Shown: piece after piece, positions 16,472-23,229 of the stretch
How positions within the stretch are numbered: the first letter of the stretch is position 1
How the letters are laid out: each line of letters starts with the position of its first letter
Source of the DNA: Aromatoleum aromaticum EbN1
GTDB lineage: Bacteria; Pseudomonadota; Gammaproteobacteria; Burkholderiales; Rhodocyclaceae
DNA length: 64,000 nucleotides
Assembly (NCBI RefSeq): GCF_000025965.1
Contig: NC_006823.1
Location: 124,001-188,000 of the forward strand
Reading direction: 5' to 3'
Notes under the pieces: generated by a model
Told to the model about the DNA's origin: nothing
Database searches by the model: none
What the model saw: only the letters and a program-made list of their open reading frames with translations
Program-made: the position numbers and the translations under genes

Positions 16472-16696
16472 CAGTGCAGCGGCCCAGGAAGCAAGAACAG
16501 TGCAGCGAGCCTGAGCATCGAACCTATTGAGGACGCCGTGCTCCGCCGAGTCGTTCCTCTAACCCATACCAAGGAGTATGCGTTTTGAGATTTGACGACT
16601 TCTTCAGGTCTGGTAATCTGCAACCCAAGACGAACGAGTTGCCCTACTTGTTCCTCTGCCTCCAGGAGAAGGCTCCCAGATCTCCAACAGATACAG
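16472..16696. other. leader region upstream of the RNA array
   Basis: No convincing gene is seen in these 225 bases. A good AAGGAG at 16571-16576 stands 8 bases before a TTG at 16585. From it a frame reads RFDDFFRSGNLQPKTNELPY and continues into the repeats. A short leader peptide is possible. No clear promoter was recognised. Confidence 0.3.
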
Positions 16697-16780
16697 CAGC
16701 AGTCAGCGCTGCCATCTCCTTGAAAAAGGAACTGCCCCGGACCAGAGCGGGTGCTGACATCTGGTATACGATTTCCACGA
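16697..16780 (+). ncRNA. array unit 0 (most divergent)
   Basis: Hairpin CAGC/GCTG encloses loop AGTCAGC. CTCCTTG is at 16716-16722. Stem A is CCCG (16736-16739)/CGGG (16748-16751). Stem B is ACCAGA (16741-16746)/TCTGGT (16760-16765). It is the most diverged copy, yet it keeps every pairing. Confidence 0.6.
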
Positions 16781-16857
16781 CATCAGTCGCCGATGTTCTC
16801 CTTGTAGTACTGCCCTTGCGCTGGGCAAGGTGGCGGCGCCCCAGCACTTACACACGG
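16781..16857 (+). ncRNA. array unit 1
   Basis: Hairpin CATC/GATG encloses loop AGTCGCC. CTCCTTG is at 16798-16804. Stem A is CCTTGC (16814-16819)/GCAAGG (16825-16830). Stem B is GCTGG (16820-16824)/CCAGC (16841-16845). Confidence 0.7.
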
Positions 16858-16935
16858 CATCAGTCGTCGATGCTCTCCTTGTTGGTAACTGCCCCCGAGC
16901 CGGGCGGGGCGACGACTCCCGGCACGAATTCTTGG
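16858..16935 (+). ncRNA. array unit 2
   Basis: Hairpin CATC/GATG encloses loop AGTCGTC. CTCCTTG is at 16875-16881. Stem A is CCCCG (16893-16897)/CGGGG (16905-16909). Stem B is GCCGGG (16899-16904)/CCCGGC (16918-16923). Confidence 0.7.
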
Positions 16936-17013
16936 CGTCAGTCATCGGCGCCCTCCTTGATGGTTGCTGCTCCCGCGTCGGGCGGGGTGATGACACCCGA
17001 CACAGACACACTG
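16936..17013 (+). ncRNA. array unit 3
   Basis: Hairpin CGTC/GGCG (with one U.G) encloses loop AGTCATC. CTCCTTG is at 16953-16959. Stem A is TCCCGC (16971-16976)/GCGGGG (16982-16987) with one U.G. Stem B is GTCGG (16977-16981)/CCGAC (16997-17001), a two-sided change relative to units 2 and 4. Confidence 0.7.
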
Positions 17014-17090
17014 CATCAGCCGTCGATGCGCTCCTTGGTTGACTGCTCTTGCGCCGGGCAGGACGACGGTACCCGGCACCCCCTCTTCTA
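17014..17090 (+). ncRNA. array unit 4 (last, next to the methyltransferase gene)
   Basis: Hairpin CATC/GATG encloses loop AGCCGTC. CTCCTTG is at 17031-17037. Stem A is TCTTGC (17047-17052)/GCAGGA (17058-17063) with one U.G. Stem B is GCCGG (17053-17057)/CCGGC (17073-17077). The 3' boundary is arbitrary. Confidence 0.7.
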
Positions 17091-17116
17091 CAGCGTTCGC
17101 TTCAAGGCCTTGTCGG

Positions 17117-17992
17117 ATGCGTAACCCCGATAAGCCGCTGCCGTTACGTGACGCGTTGCTCCGCTTCTTCCCTGCGTTCGATCCAACCGCCGCTGGCGAG
17201 CAGCATCCGATAGCACGCCTTTGCGCTCACATCGATCACATGAGCCACCTTCGATACGGGTGGGCCTCAACTGAGGATGCATTCGATGCTGAGATGGAGA
17301 TGCTGTGCGATCTGCTGGACGAAGCCGAAGCACCGTATTTCATTCGGTACATTGTTTCCCGCGACATTCTCGTAGTCCCAGAATACTTCGCGAAGTGGTC
17401 GAAGCGAGTTCAGGGGCTTGGTATCGAGCTCTGCTACGGAGGCACTCAGGATCAGCGCTTTTGGGCAATCGAGACTTACTTCACAGGCGAAGGCAGCGCC
17501 CTGGTCGACGTCGGATGCGGGAAAGGTTTCTACCTTCTGCGCCTCGCCTCGCGCTACAAGCACGTCATTGGCTTCGAAGCCCAGGGGATGGAACGTGAGC
17601 GGGCGGCGCAAGCGATGGCGGCCGACGGGATTGAGCACGTGAGCCTCGAAGGCGCGTTCGGAAAGCAGCTTCTACCGGAGCACGCCGACGTCTTGCTCAC
17701 CGAGGTCGTTGAGCACATCCCTTACTCGAAGGCGATCGAGCTGGTTCAGACGGTCAGTCGGCAGCGCCCAAGGCTCTTCGTGATCACCGCCCCAAACCGG
17801 GAGTTCAATCCGCACTACCGGATTGAAAAAGGGTTTCGGCATCAGGATCACAAGTGGGAGCCGACTCGTGCAGAGTTCGTCGAGTTCGTCCGGACCGCAA
17901 CCCGTGGTCACGCCCTGGAGGTTCGGTTCCGCGCGGTCGGCGACAAGGTGCAAGGGGTGCCCACCTCGTTGATGGCCGTTGTCTCGTGCTGA
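17117..17992 (+). CDS. Hen1-like RNA 3'-terminal 2'-O-methyltransferase, 291 aa
   Basis: The C-terminal two thirds match the methyltransferase domain of bacterial Hen1. The SAM motif is ALVDVGCGKGFYLLRLA (G133-G135). The metal-binding EVVEH is at E196, E199 and H200. TAPNREFN follows with N227, then FRHQDHKWEPTRAEF with H242 and H245, and the GVPTSLMAVV ending. Known Hen1 enzymes methylate the 3'-terminal ribose of RNA in a Mn2+-dependent way, usually beside the repair enzyme Pnkp, which is absent here. The first ~100 residues are a separate unrecognised domain. The ATG at 17117 has a weak ribosome site. Downstream lie a micro-ORF and a strong terminator. Confidence 0.85.
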   Translation: MRNPDKPLPLRDALLRFFPAFDPTAAGEQHPIARLCAHIDHMSHLRYGWASTEDAFDAEMEMLCDLLDEAEAPYFIRYIVSRDILVVPEYFAKWSKRVQGLGIELCYGGTQDQRFWAIETYFTGEGSALVDVGCGKGFYLLRLASRYKHVIGFEAQGMERERAAQAMAADGIEHVSLEGAFGKQLLPEHADVLLTEVVEHIPYSKAIELVQTVSRQRPRLFVITAPNREFNPHYRIEKGFRHQDHKWEPTRAEFVEFVRTATRGHALEVRFRAVGDKVQGVPTSLMAVVSC

Positions 17993-18051
17993 GCTTTTCA
18001 TATCGAACTTGCCGCATACCTTCCTTGCAGACCTAACTCAAGGAGATGAGC

Positions 18052-18153
18052 ATGCCCGCACTGCTGATGCCGAAACATTCCTGGAACCTCCAGAAGAAGG
18101 CTGAAAAGCCGACAAAGCAGGTGTGCGCATTGCTGCGTCCTCCTGCTGCGTGA
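18052..18153 (+). CDS. micro-protein, 33 aa
   Basis: CAAGGAGATGAGC gives an excellent ribosome site before the ATG. The product has a basic middle (NLQKKAEKPTKQ) and a hydrophobic, Pro-rich end (ALLRPPAA). It lies 60 bases after the Hen1-like gene and is followed by a terminator, so it may be the last cistron of that unit. Confidence 0.45.
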   Translation: MPALLMPKHSWNLQKKAEKPTKQVCALLRPPAA

Positions 18154-18158
18154 CCCAC

Positions 18159-18198
18159 AGAACCCGATCTTGCCTAGCGCTCGATCGGGTTCTTTTTT
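18159..18198 (+). terminator. rho-independent terminator
   Basis: AGAACCCGATC pairs with GATCGGGTTCT, an 11-bp stem, followed by TTTTTT. It closes the Hen1-like unit. Confidence 0.9.
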
Positions 18199-18272
18199 GA
18201 AATTGCTTCCGCATTTATCGCGGAAAAGCATCCCCGCGTTGGGAGGTGTTCCGCGCACATGGAGTATTGACC

Positions 18273-18470
18273 ATGCCGGACATGGAACGACTGACTGACA
18301 AACTGATGCTCGATCTGGCGAAAACGCCCGAGCAGAAAGCCTATGCGAAGGGCTACATCGCCGGCAAGATCCGGGCACGTAAGGAGGTCGCAATCCTCGC
18401 GGCATTCTTGCCGGGTATGGCGCTGCTGGTGCTCGCCATTGTTGCCGTGCAACGGCTGTTCAGTCTTTAA
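18273..18470 (+). CDS. small membrane protein, 65 aa
   Basis: GGAG lies ahead of the ATG. A charged amphipathic N-terminal half (MERLTDKLMLDLAKTPEQKA) precedes one membrane helix (EVAILAAFLPGMALLVLAIV). No family is recognised. Confidence 0.5.
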   Translation: MPDMERLTDKLMLDLAKTPEQKAYAKGYIAGKIRARKEVAILAAFLPGMALLVLAIVAVQRLFSL

Positions 18471-18584
18471 GAGAAATCTGTCGTTACGATAGCCGGGTAA
18501 CCGGCCGCACCATTCAAACCGCCCCAGGGACAAACCACCGTCCTCTGGACGGGTCTCTCAGGGCTTCAATCTGAGGAGAAAACG

Positions 18585-18791
18585 ATGGTCTATAGCCAAG
18601 TGGTGCGGCAGGGACTTATTCTGCCGCACAAGCGCAAGTACACCATGGCCGATGTTGATAGCGTCAGGGTAGGCTCATTGTTTCACCAAGCGGGAACGTA
18701 TTCGCGCAAGGAGGCCGCATTCATCGTGAAGTGTAGTGCCATCTTTCACGGTACCGACTATTCCAAGGCGGTGGGTGCGGTTGCGGCTTGA
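18585..18791 (+). CDS. hypothetical protein, 68 aa
   Basis: GAGGAGAAAACG precedes the ATG. The protein is small and basic with no recognised domain. It is one of a series of short genes with individual strong ribosome sites. Confidence 0.5.
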   Translation: MVYSQVVRQGLILPHKRKYTMADVDSVRVGSLFHQAGTYSRKEAAFIVKCSAIFHGTDYSKAVGAVAA

Positions 18792-18809
18792 ACATCTAGG
18801 AGAGGAAAC

Positions 18810-18894
18810 ATGAGCGAACAGAGTAAGAAATACGCCGTGTGTTGGGAAAACGACTGCGGCTATGGCACGGTGCCCGGCGTCAATTACCTTGGCC
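18810..18894 (+). pseudogene. 5' part of a small gene interrupted by IS21
   Basis: AGGAGAGGAAAC precedes the ATG. The frame reads to VPGVNYLG and is then cut by the IS21 end. Joining this piece to 21356-21484 across a GGC shared by both flanks restores an uninterrupted frame (VNYLG then TDYFATPEERDAEMA), giving a protein of about 70 residues of unknown function. Confidence 0.6.
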
Positions 18895-18940
18895 TGTCGA
18901 CGTCAATTATCCTGGCCGGTGGAAGCGAGGCATGAGGGGT

Positions 18941-19738
18941 TCAGCCTTTCGGGTTTGAGGTTTGGGGTTTGCGTTGCTCAGAAGGGGCGAGCCCCTTCTG
19001 AGCAACGCGGCGACGGAAACTCTCCACGTTCATCTCGAAGATCGTGGCGTGATGCACCAGGCGATCGACGGCGGCCAGCGTCATGGCCGGTTCGGCAAAG
19101 ACGTGATCCCAGCCGGAGAACGGCTGGTTGGCCGTGATGGCCAGGCTCTTGCGCTCGTAGCGTTCGGCGATGAGTTCGAACAGCACCGAAGTCTCGCCCT
19201 GATCGCGGCGGACATAGCTGAAGTCGTCGCAGATCAGCAGATCGAAACGATCGAGCTTGGCCAGTTCGGCCGGTAGCCGCAAATCCCGCCGGGCGGCTTG
19301 CAGCCGCTGCACCAGATCGCTCGTGCGGGTGAAGAGCACGCGGTATCCGCGTTCGACGAGCGCGTGGCCCAGGCTGGCAATCAGATGCGTCTTGCCCACG
19401 CCTGGCGGGCCGAACAGCAGGATGTTGGCACCTTGCTCGAGCCAGCTGTCGCCCTCGGCAAGCGCAGTGACGTGGGCTTTGGAGACCGTGGGCACGGCGG
19501 CGAAGTCGAACGCTGACAGCCGCTTGTCCGGCGGCAGGCCCGACTCGGCCCGATGGCGATCGATACGGCGCCGCTCGCGCTCATTCATTTCGTGCTCGCA
19601 CAGTGCCGCCAGAAACCGCTCGGCAGGCCAGCCCTCGCGGTTGGACTGCTCGGCCAGGGCCGGCCACAGACGCTTGATGGTGGGCAAGCGCAGTTCGGTG
19701 AGCATCATCGGCAGCGTGACGGCCTCGACCGCGCTCAT
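18941..19738 (-). CDS. istB: IS21 transposition helper ATPase IstB, 265 aa
   Basis: This is an AAA+ ATPase with Walker A ILLFGPPGVGKTHL, Walker B FDLLICDDF and sensor ITANQPFSGW. It assists the IstA transposase as DnaA-like target-site ATPase. Its start overlaps the istA stop by four bases. The C-terminus ends in a short QKGLAPSEQRKPQTSNPKG tail that lies near the IS end. Confidence 0.95.
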   Translation of the reverse strand: MSAVEAVTLPMMLTELRLPTIKRLWPALAEQSNREGWPAERFLAALCEHEMNERERRRIDRHRAESGLPPDKRLSAFDFAAVPTVSKAHVTALAEGDSWLEQGANILLFGPPGVGKTHLIASLGHALVERGYRVLFTRTSDLVQRLQAARRDLRLPAELAKLDRFDLLICDDFSYVRRDQGETSVLFELIAERYERKSLAITANQPFSGWDHVFAEPAMTLAAVDRLVHHATIFEMNVESFRRRVAQKGLAPSEQRKPQTSNPKG

Positions 19739-21231
19739 GCCGCCACCGCGAACAAGTCGTCGTAGGCCGACAGCGGCGGCAACGACACGGTGACCACCGG
19801 CATCGGTGTCTCGCGCGGTGCGAAGCGCTCCGCCAGCGCGTCCAGATCGGGTACGGCGTCCGCCTGCAGCACCTCGCCGAGCACCTGTGCCAGTTGCGCT
19901 TCACAGGCGCCGCGTGCGGCCAGATCGAGCAGACCGACCATGAGCTTGCACGCCTGGCGCTCGGGCAGTTTCTCGACGAGCCGCTCCCAGGTCTGCCGGT
20001 ACTCGGTGCGGGGGAACATCTCGTCGCGCAGCGCCCAGCGGGCGAAGGCGCCGGGCTTGCGCTTGAGCGCGGGCAACAGGTGGCGGTAGTCGATCTGCTT
20101 GCCGCGTGGCTTGCCCGCCGGCACCGTCCCACGCACGCTCTCGAACACGGACACCCCGCCGAGCCAGCCCTCCAGGCGCTCCGGGTAGAGCCGGAACTGG
20201 AGCCGGTGGCCGATCAGGCGCGAGGGCACGCTGTAGAGCACGCGCCGTATGCTGACCGTACCGAACTTGGTCACGCGCGCCTCGATCTCCTCGTACTCGC
20301 TGGTGCGGCGAACCGGCAGCGCCTTGAGCTGGCTGCGCTCCTCGGTCAGCGGTGTCTGGATGCGTCGGTTCAGCCGTGCAACGACATCGGCGACGACGCG
20401 TTGGTAGTCGGCGACCGTGGCAAAGTCGCGATGCCCGCGCAGCAGCAATGCCTGATCGAGCGCGCCCTTGAGACTGCCCTGGCGCGATTCGATCGCGCCG
20501 TTCTCATGCGATTGCCCGAGATTGTTCCGCGTCGGACGCATGCCATAGTGCTGGCAAAGGTCTGCATAGCGGCGCGTGAGCGTTTCCGCTTCCGCCAAGT
20601 TATTGAAGGCGGCCGACAGGCTGTCGGTGCGGTGCTCCTCGGGCACGCCGCCCAAGGCCCACAGGGCGTTCTGCAGCCCCTGCGCCAGCGCGGCGAAGCT
20701 CTCGCCGCCGCACACGAGTTCGGCGTGGCGCCAGCCCGAGTAGGCGAGCGCGAACTGGTACAGGCGATGCTCGAAACGCTCACCGGCGATCGAGACGTTC
20801 AATTCGTTGCACACCGTGAAGTCGGACAGTGCCAGCCGCCCGGGCGGATTGGACTGGGCGAAGAAGACCTCCTTCTCCTGGCCATGCTCGGCCCGCCACA
20901 TGCGAATCCGCCGCTGCAGCGTGCGCAACACGCCATCACCGAACACATCACCGTGCCGACGCTGCAACTCCTCGAGCAGCGTACGGCCCTGCAACCCCGG
21001 CTCGCGCGCGAGCAGCGGCAGCAACTCCTCCTCCCACACTCCCGCCAGCGGGTCGGCACGTGTCCTCCAGGTCCTCGGCCCACCCTGAGACGGCAACCCG
21101 TCTGCCTGCTCGATGCGTCGCGCCGAGCGCACGCTGATGCCCATCCGGGCCGCTGCGATCTGCTGCGTCGCCTGCCTTCTTGCTTCCGTGTATTTGCGCA
21201 CTTGTTGGTCCGTGATCTTCCTGCCGGGCAC
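19735..21231 (-). CDS. istA: IS21 transposase IstA, 498 aa
   Basis: The N-terminal helix-turn-helix (ARMGISVRSARRIEQ) is followed by an rve-type DDE core: FTVCNELNVSIAGERFEHRL, then FNNLAEAETLTRRYADLCQH, GQSHENGAIESRQGSLK, and a C-terminal Mu-like domain (VRRVLYSVPSRLIGHRL region). Full length and intact, so the element may be active. Confidence 0.95.
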   Translation of the reverse strand: MPGRKITDQQVRKYTEARRQATQQIAAARMGISVRSARRIEQADGLPSQGGPRTWRTRADPLAGVWEEELLPLLAREPGLQGRTLLEELQRRHGDVFGDGVLRTLQRRIRMWRAEHGQEKEVFFAQSNPPGRLALSDFTVCNELNVSIAGERFEHRLYQFALAYSGWRHAELVCGGESFAALAQGLQNALWALGGVPEEHRTDSLSAAFNNLAEAETLTRRYADLCQHYGMRPTRNNLGQSHENGAIESRQGSLKGALDQALLLRGHRDFATVADYQRVVADVVARLNRRIQTPLTEERSQLKALPVRRTSEYEEIEARVTKFGTVSIRRVLYSVPSRLIGHRLQFRLYPERLEGWLGGVSVFESVRGTVPAGKPRGKQIDYRHLLPALKRKPGAFARWALRDEMFPRTEYRQTWERLVEKLPERQACKLMVGLLDLAARGACEAQLAQVLGEVLQADAVPDLDALAERFAPRETPMPVVTVSLPPLSAYDDLFAVAA

Positions 21232-21355
21232 TGAGCGCCTCCCAACGTCTGTCGTCAGAAGAGCACTCTATCCCTCGCTTCCGGACCTTCCCGGCTGCAG
21301 ATCCAACCGGCCAAGATAGTTGTCGTCGACCGGCCAGGCTAATTGTCGCCGGCCA

Positions 21356-21484
21356 GGCACGGACTATTTCGCCACCCCGGAAGAGCGGGATGCCGAAATG
21401 GCGGCGATTCGGCGCACCGGGACCGACTCATGGCCGGTCGATTTGGACTGCCCAGGAAAAGGGAGCCGCGATGGCGATTGCTGA
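21356..21484 (+). pseudogene. 3' part of the small gene interrupted by IS21
   Basis: The frame begins at GGC ACG GAC TAT TTC at the IS edge and ends with TGA at 21482-21484. It continues the frame left at 18894. The next gene's start lies inside its end, so translation of the two would have been coupled. Confidence 0.55.
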
Positions 21485-21680
21485 GGAGCTTCACATGCTT
21501 GATGACGGCACGGACGCTGAGCCGGTGTACCGGCTGCTGACGCCCGGCGATCTTATCCAGGCGGGAGACGAGTTCCTTCAGGCCGACGCTGTCACCTGGC
21601 TCAAGGGGGCACCGATATCGGTTGGCATGCGCTACATGCGCGTAATGCTCCCCGGGCGCCGTCGTGTACCGTCCAGCTAG
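21471..21680 (+). CDS. hypothetical protein, 69 aa
   Basis: The motif CCAGGAAAAGGGA precedes the ATG. The protein reads LLTPGDLIQAGDEFLQADAV followed by a basic end, a pattern seen in small phage and plasmid proteins of unknown function. It overlaps the end of the disrupted gene. Confidence 0.5.
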   Translation: MAIAEELHMLDDGTDAEPVYRLLTPGDLIQAGDEFLQADAVTWLKGAPISVGMRYMRVMLPGRRRVPSS

Positions 21681-21737
21681 CGACATCGGCACCATCTAGG
21701 AAAAGGGGTACGGCAAAATCACACGTTACGAGAGGAA

Positions 21738-21968
21738 ATGACAATGGCTAACGCCCGAGTCAAAGAGTACAAGGTGACCTACGAAGATGGAACCAGTTCT
21801 CTTCAGCCCTTTACGGAAGCGCAGGCGGCTGACTTAGGTACTGTTCTGGAAGCGGGGGGCCTCAACATTGACGCCGCCTTCCGCCTGGTGGAACGGTGGA
21901 ATGCCCAAGCAAATTTGCAGCGGAATGAGATGCGGTATTCGATTCTGCTCAGCAGCCTGCAAGGCTAA
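21738..21968 (+). CDS. hypothetical protein, 76 aa
   Basis: AGAGGAAATGAC precedes the ATG. It is a small acidic-basic protein (KEYKVTYEDGTSSLQPFTEA) with no recognised family. Confidence 0.5.
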   Translation: MTMANARVKEYKVTYEDGTSSLQPFTEAQAADLGTVLEAGGLNIDAAFRLVERWNAQANLQRNEMRYSILLSSLQG

Positions 21969-22076
21969 GTCGCACGTTACGATAACTCCACTTGAGTTGT
22001 CGAATATTCACTCACCCGAGGGGTTCAATCGCCCCTCCGGGCGAACTCCCTCTCCAGGCATTTAAGGAGATGAGAA

Positions 22077-22472
22077 ATGCGCATGGAAGGCACTTGTGAC
22101 TTCTGCGGCAAAGAGGGCGACTGGAACGCGGGTCTGTTCGAGAAACAAGCGGACGTGAAGGCTCGCCCAAATGACTGGGCGGCGCTGTTCCCGAGCAACG
22201 TCGAGCAACTGCCTCCGGGATGCAATTTTTCGGCGGACAGCTTGAAGCATCACTCCGTTGAAACCGCGTGCGCGTGCCCGAGGTGCGTTCGCACACCGAA
22301 TGCAAGGTTCGTACCGCGTAAGCGGAATTCGAACGTGCGAAATCACGAAGCCTGGAAGCAAATTTTCATCCGCGACCAATGGGCCTACGATGACCTTCGG
22401 CGCGAGTTCAAGCATGACTGCTATCGGGCGGAGGATAACGATACCGCGCAGGTTGCGTGCATCGGCGCTTAG
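22077..22472 (+). CDS. hypothetical zinc-ribbon-like protein, 131 aa
   Basis: TTTAAGGAGATGAGAA precedes the ATG. CDFCGKEGDW near the N-terminus and CACPRCVRTP at about residue 65 give two CxxC pairs. The remainder is basic and aromatic (HEAWKQIFIRDQWAYDDLR). A hairpin (GAGGGG/CCCCTC) lies in the leader at about 22018-22037. Confidence 0.5.
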   Translation: MRMEGTCDFCGKEGDWNAGLFEKQADVKARPNDWAALFPSNVEQLPPGCNFSADSLKHHSVETACACPRCVRTPNARFVPRKRNSNVRNHEAWKQIFIRDQWAYDDLRREFKHDCYRAEDNDTAQVACIGA

Positions 22473-22490
22473 ACTGACCAGGAAAAGGCA

Positions 22491-22739
22491 ATGGCTACTC
22501 AGGCTGATGTGCTGCGCGAATTGGAAGCAATGCACGCATCTGGCATCAGGTCATTTCGCGCAAACACGCTCGCTGAGAGGTTGTGGCCAGATCAGCGCCG
22601 ACAAAACACGAACGGCCAAGTTTTTCCGCTTGGGTCTGGTGTTGCTGGGCGTATGCTGCGCCGCTGCGCTGCAGTAATAGAGGTTCGGGAGTGCGAGTGG
22701 CAAATCATTCCTGAGCGGCTACCGAATAGCAACGACTGA
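22491..22739 (+). CDS. hypothetical small protein, possibly winged helix, 82 aa
   Basis: GACCAGGAAAAGGCA precedes the ATG. The sequence QADVLRELEAMHASGIRSFR then ANTLAERLWPDQR and a C-terminal beta hairpin (VIEVRECEWQIIP) suggests a compact winged helix. No family is certain. Confidence 0.5.
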   Translation: MATQADVLRELEAMHASGIRSFRANTLAERLWPDQRRQNTNGQVFPLGSGVAGRMLRRCAAVIEVRECEWQIIPERLPNSND

Positions 22740-22758
22740 GCATCAAGGGAGAGGAATC

Positions 22759-22965
22759 ATGCTAACCGCCGACATCATTGGACAAGACCTTGCCTATTGG
22801 GTCGCCCGAGCGAACACGCAGGGCACTCCTCAGGAGCACAACATCTTGCGGCGTCACTATGGCGATGGCACCCCTACGCATGAGCCGTGCGATGAGGCGT
22901 CGATGCGTACATTCGTGGCCGCAAAGCGCGGCGACACGTTGCCGCCGCGTGCGGCGTGGCAGTAA
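22759..22965 (+). CDS. hypothetical protein, 68 aa
   Basis: GGGAGAGGAATC precedes the ATG. It is a small hydrophilic protein with no recognised motif. Confidence 0.45.
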   Translation: MLTADIIGQDLAYWVARANTQGTPQEHNILRRHYGDGTPTHEPCDEASMRTFVAAKRGDTLPPRAAWQ

Positions 22966-22983
22966 CCAGGAAAAGGCGCTCAA

Positions 22984-23124
22984 GCCGGATACATCAAGAG
23001 TGCTCAGGCCCTCGTTCGGCACGGCTTTGCGCGCTATTCAACCGAAACTGCCGCCTTGCTACGTACCCCACAAGGTCAGGCATATCTAAGCGAAGAGCAC
23101 GCAACAAACCAACAACACAAGTGA
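22984..23124 (+). pseudogene. small gene lacking a start codon
   Basis: Immediately after the previous stop stands the same CCAGGAAAAGG ribosome motif used by neighbours. No ATG, GTG or TTG follows at the right distance. A coding-like frame (GYIKSAQALVRHGFARYSTE, then TAALLRTPQGQAYLSEEHA) runs to TGA at 23122-23124. It looks like a gene that has lost its 5' end by a small deletion. Confidence 0.35.
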
Positions 23125-23229
23125 CCGCCAAACGCCGAAACCACAATTACCAGGGCTAATGAGAAACAACGCAGCACGTCAGGCGTAACGAGACCGCAAA
23201 TCCGAGAAATCTTAGGTGGAGCTAAATCA

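Larger units (their letters stand above)
16697..17090 (+). repeat. tandem array of five ~78-nt structured RNA repeats
   Basis: Units start at 16697, 16781, 16858, 16936 and 17014, with periods of 84, 77, 78 and 78 nt. Each has the same order of parts. First is a 4-bp hairpin with a 7-nt AGYCRNC-type loop. Next is the invariant single strand CTCCTTG, then a variable spacer ending in CTGC. Last is an H-type pseudoknot and a linker. In the pseudoknot, stem A encloses the 5' strand of stem B. Stem B reads ACCAGA/TCTGGT, GCTGG/CCAGC, GCCGG/CCGGC, GTCGG/CCGAC and GCCGG/CCGGC, so both strands change together. Three pairs are U.G only if the plus strand is the RNA. The array ends 26 bases before the Hen1-like methyltransferase gene. 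Confidence 0.8.
18895..21355 (-). mobile_element. IS21-family insertion sequence
   Basis: It contains istA and istB in the usual overlapping arrangement. Terminal regions read inward are TGTCGACGTCAATTATCC on the left and TGGCCGGCGACAATTAGCC on the right, both continuing into CTGGCCGG, and they form imperfect inverted repeats. Flanks share a short GGC repeat, consistent with a target duplication; exact ends are uncertain by a few bases. Confidence 0.85.

Noticed and set aside
16697-17090. CRISPR array or type III toxin-antitoxin RNA.
   Set aside because: There are no identical direct repeats with unrelated spacers and no cas genes. The downstream gene is a methyltransferase, not a ToxN-type ribonuclease, and the units are about twice the length of ToxI-type repeats.
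16697-17090. Array of tRNA genes, given the ~78-nt period.
   Set aside because: No T-arm consensus, no acceptor pairing between unit ends and no anticodon arm are present. The conserved fold is a pseudoknot.
16585-17124. A 179-codon frame across the repeat array, suggesting a repeat protein with 26-residue units.
   Set aside because: The 77- and 84-nt units break the frame register, the encoded units lose similarity in units 0, 1 and 4, and stem-preserving changes explain the variation better. The 78-nt period being divisible by three accounts for the open frame.
19894-21234. Long open frames on the plus strand inside the IS21 element.
   Set aside because: They are antisense to istA and arise from high-GC codon bias; istA and istB motifs are clear on the minus strand.
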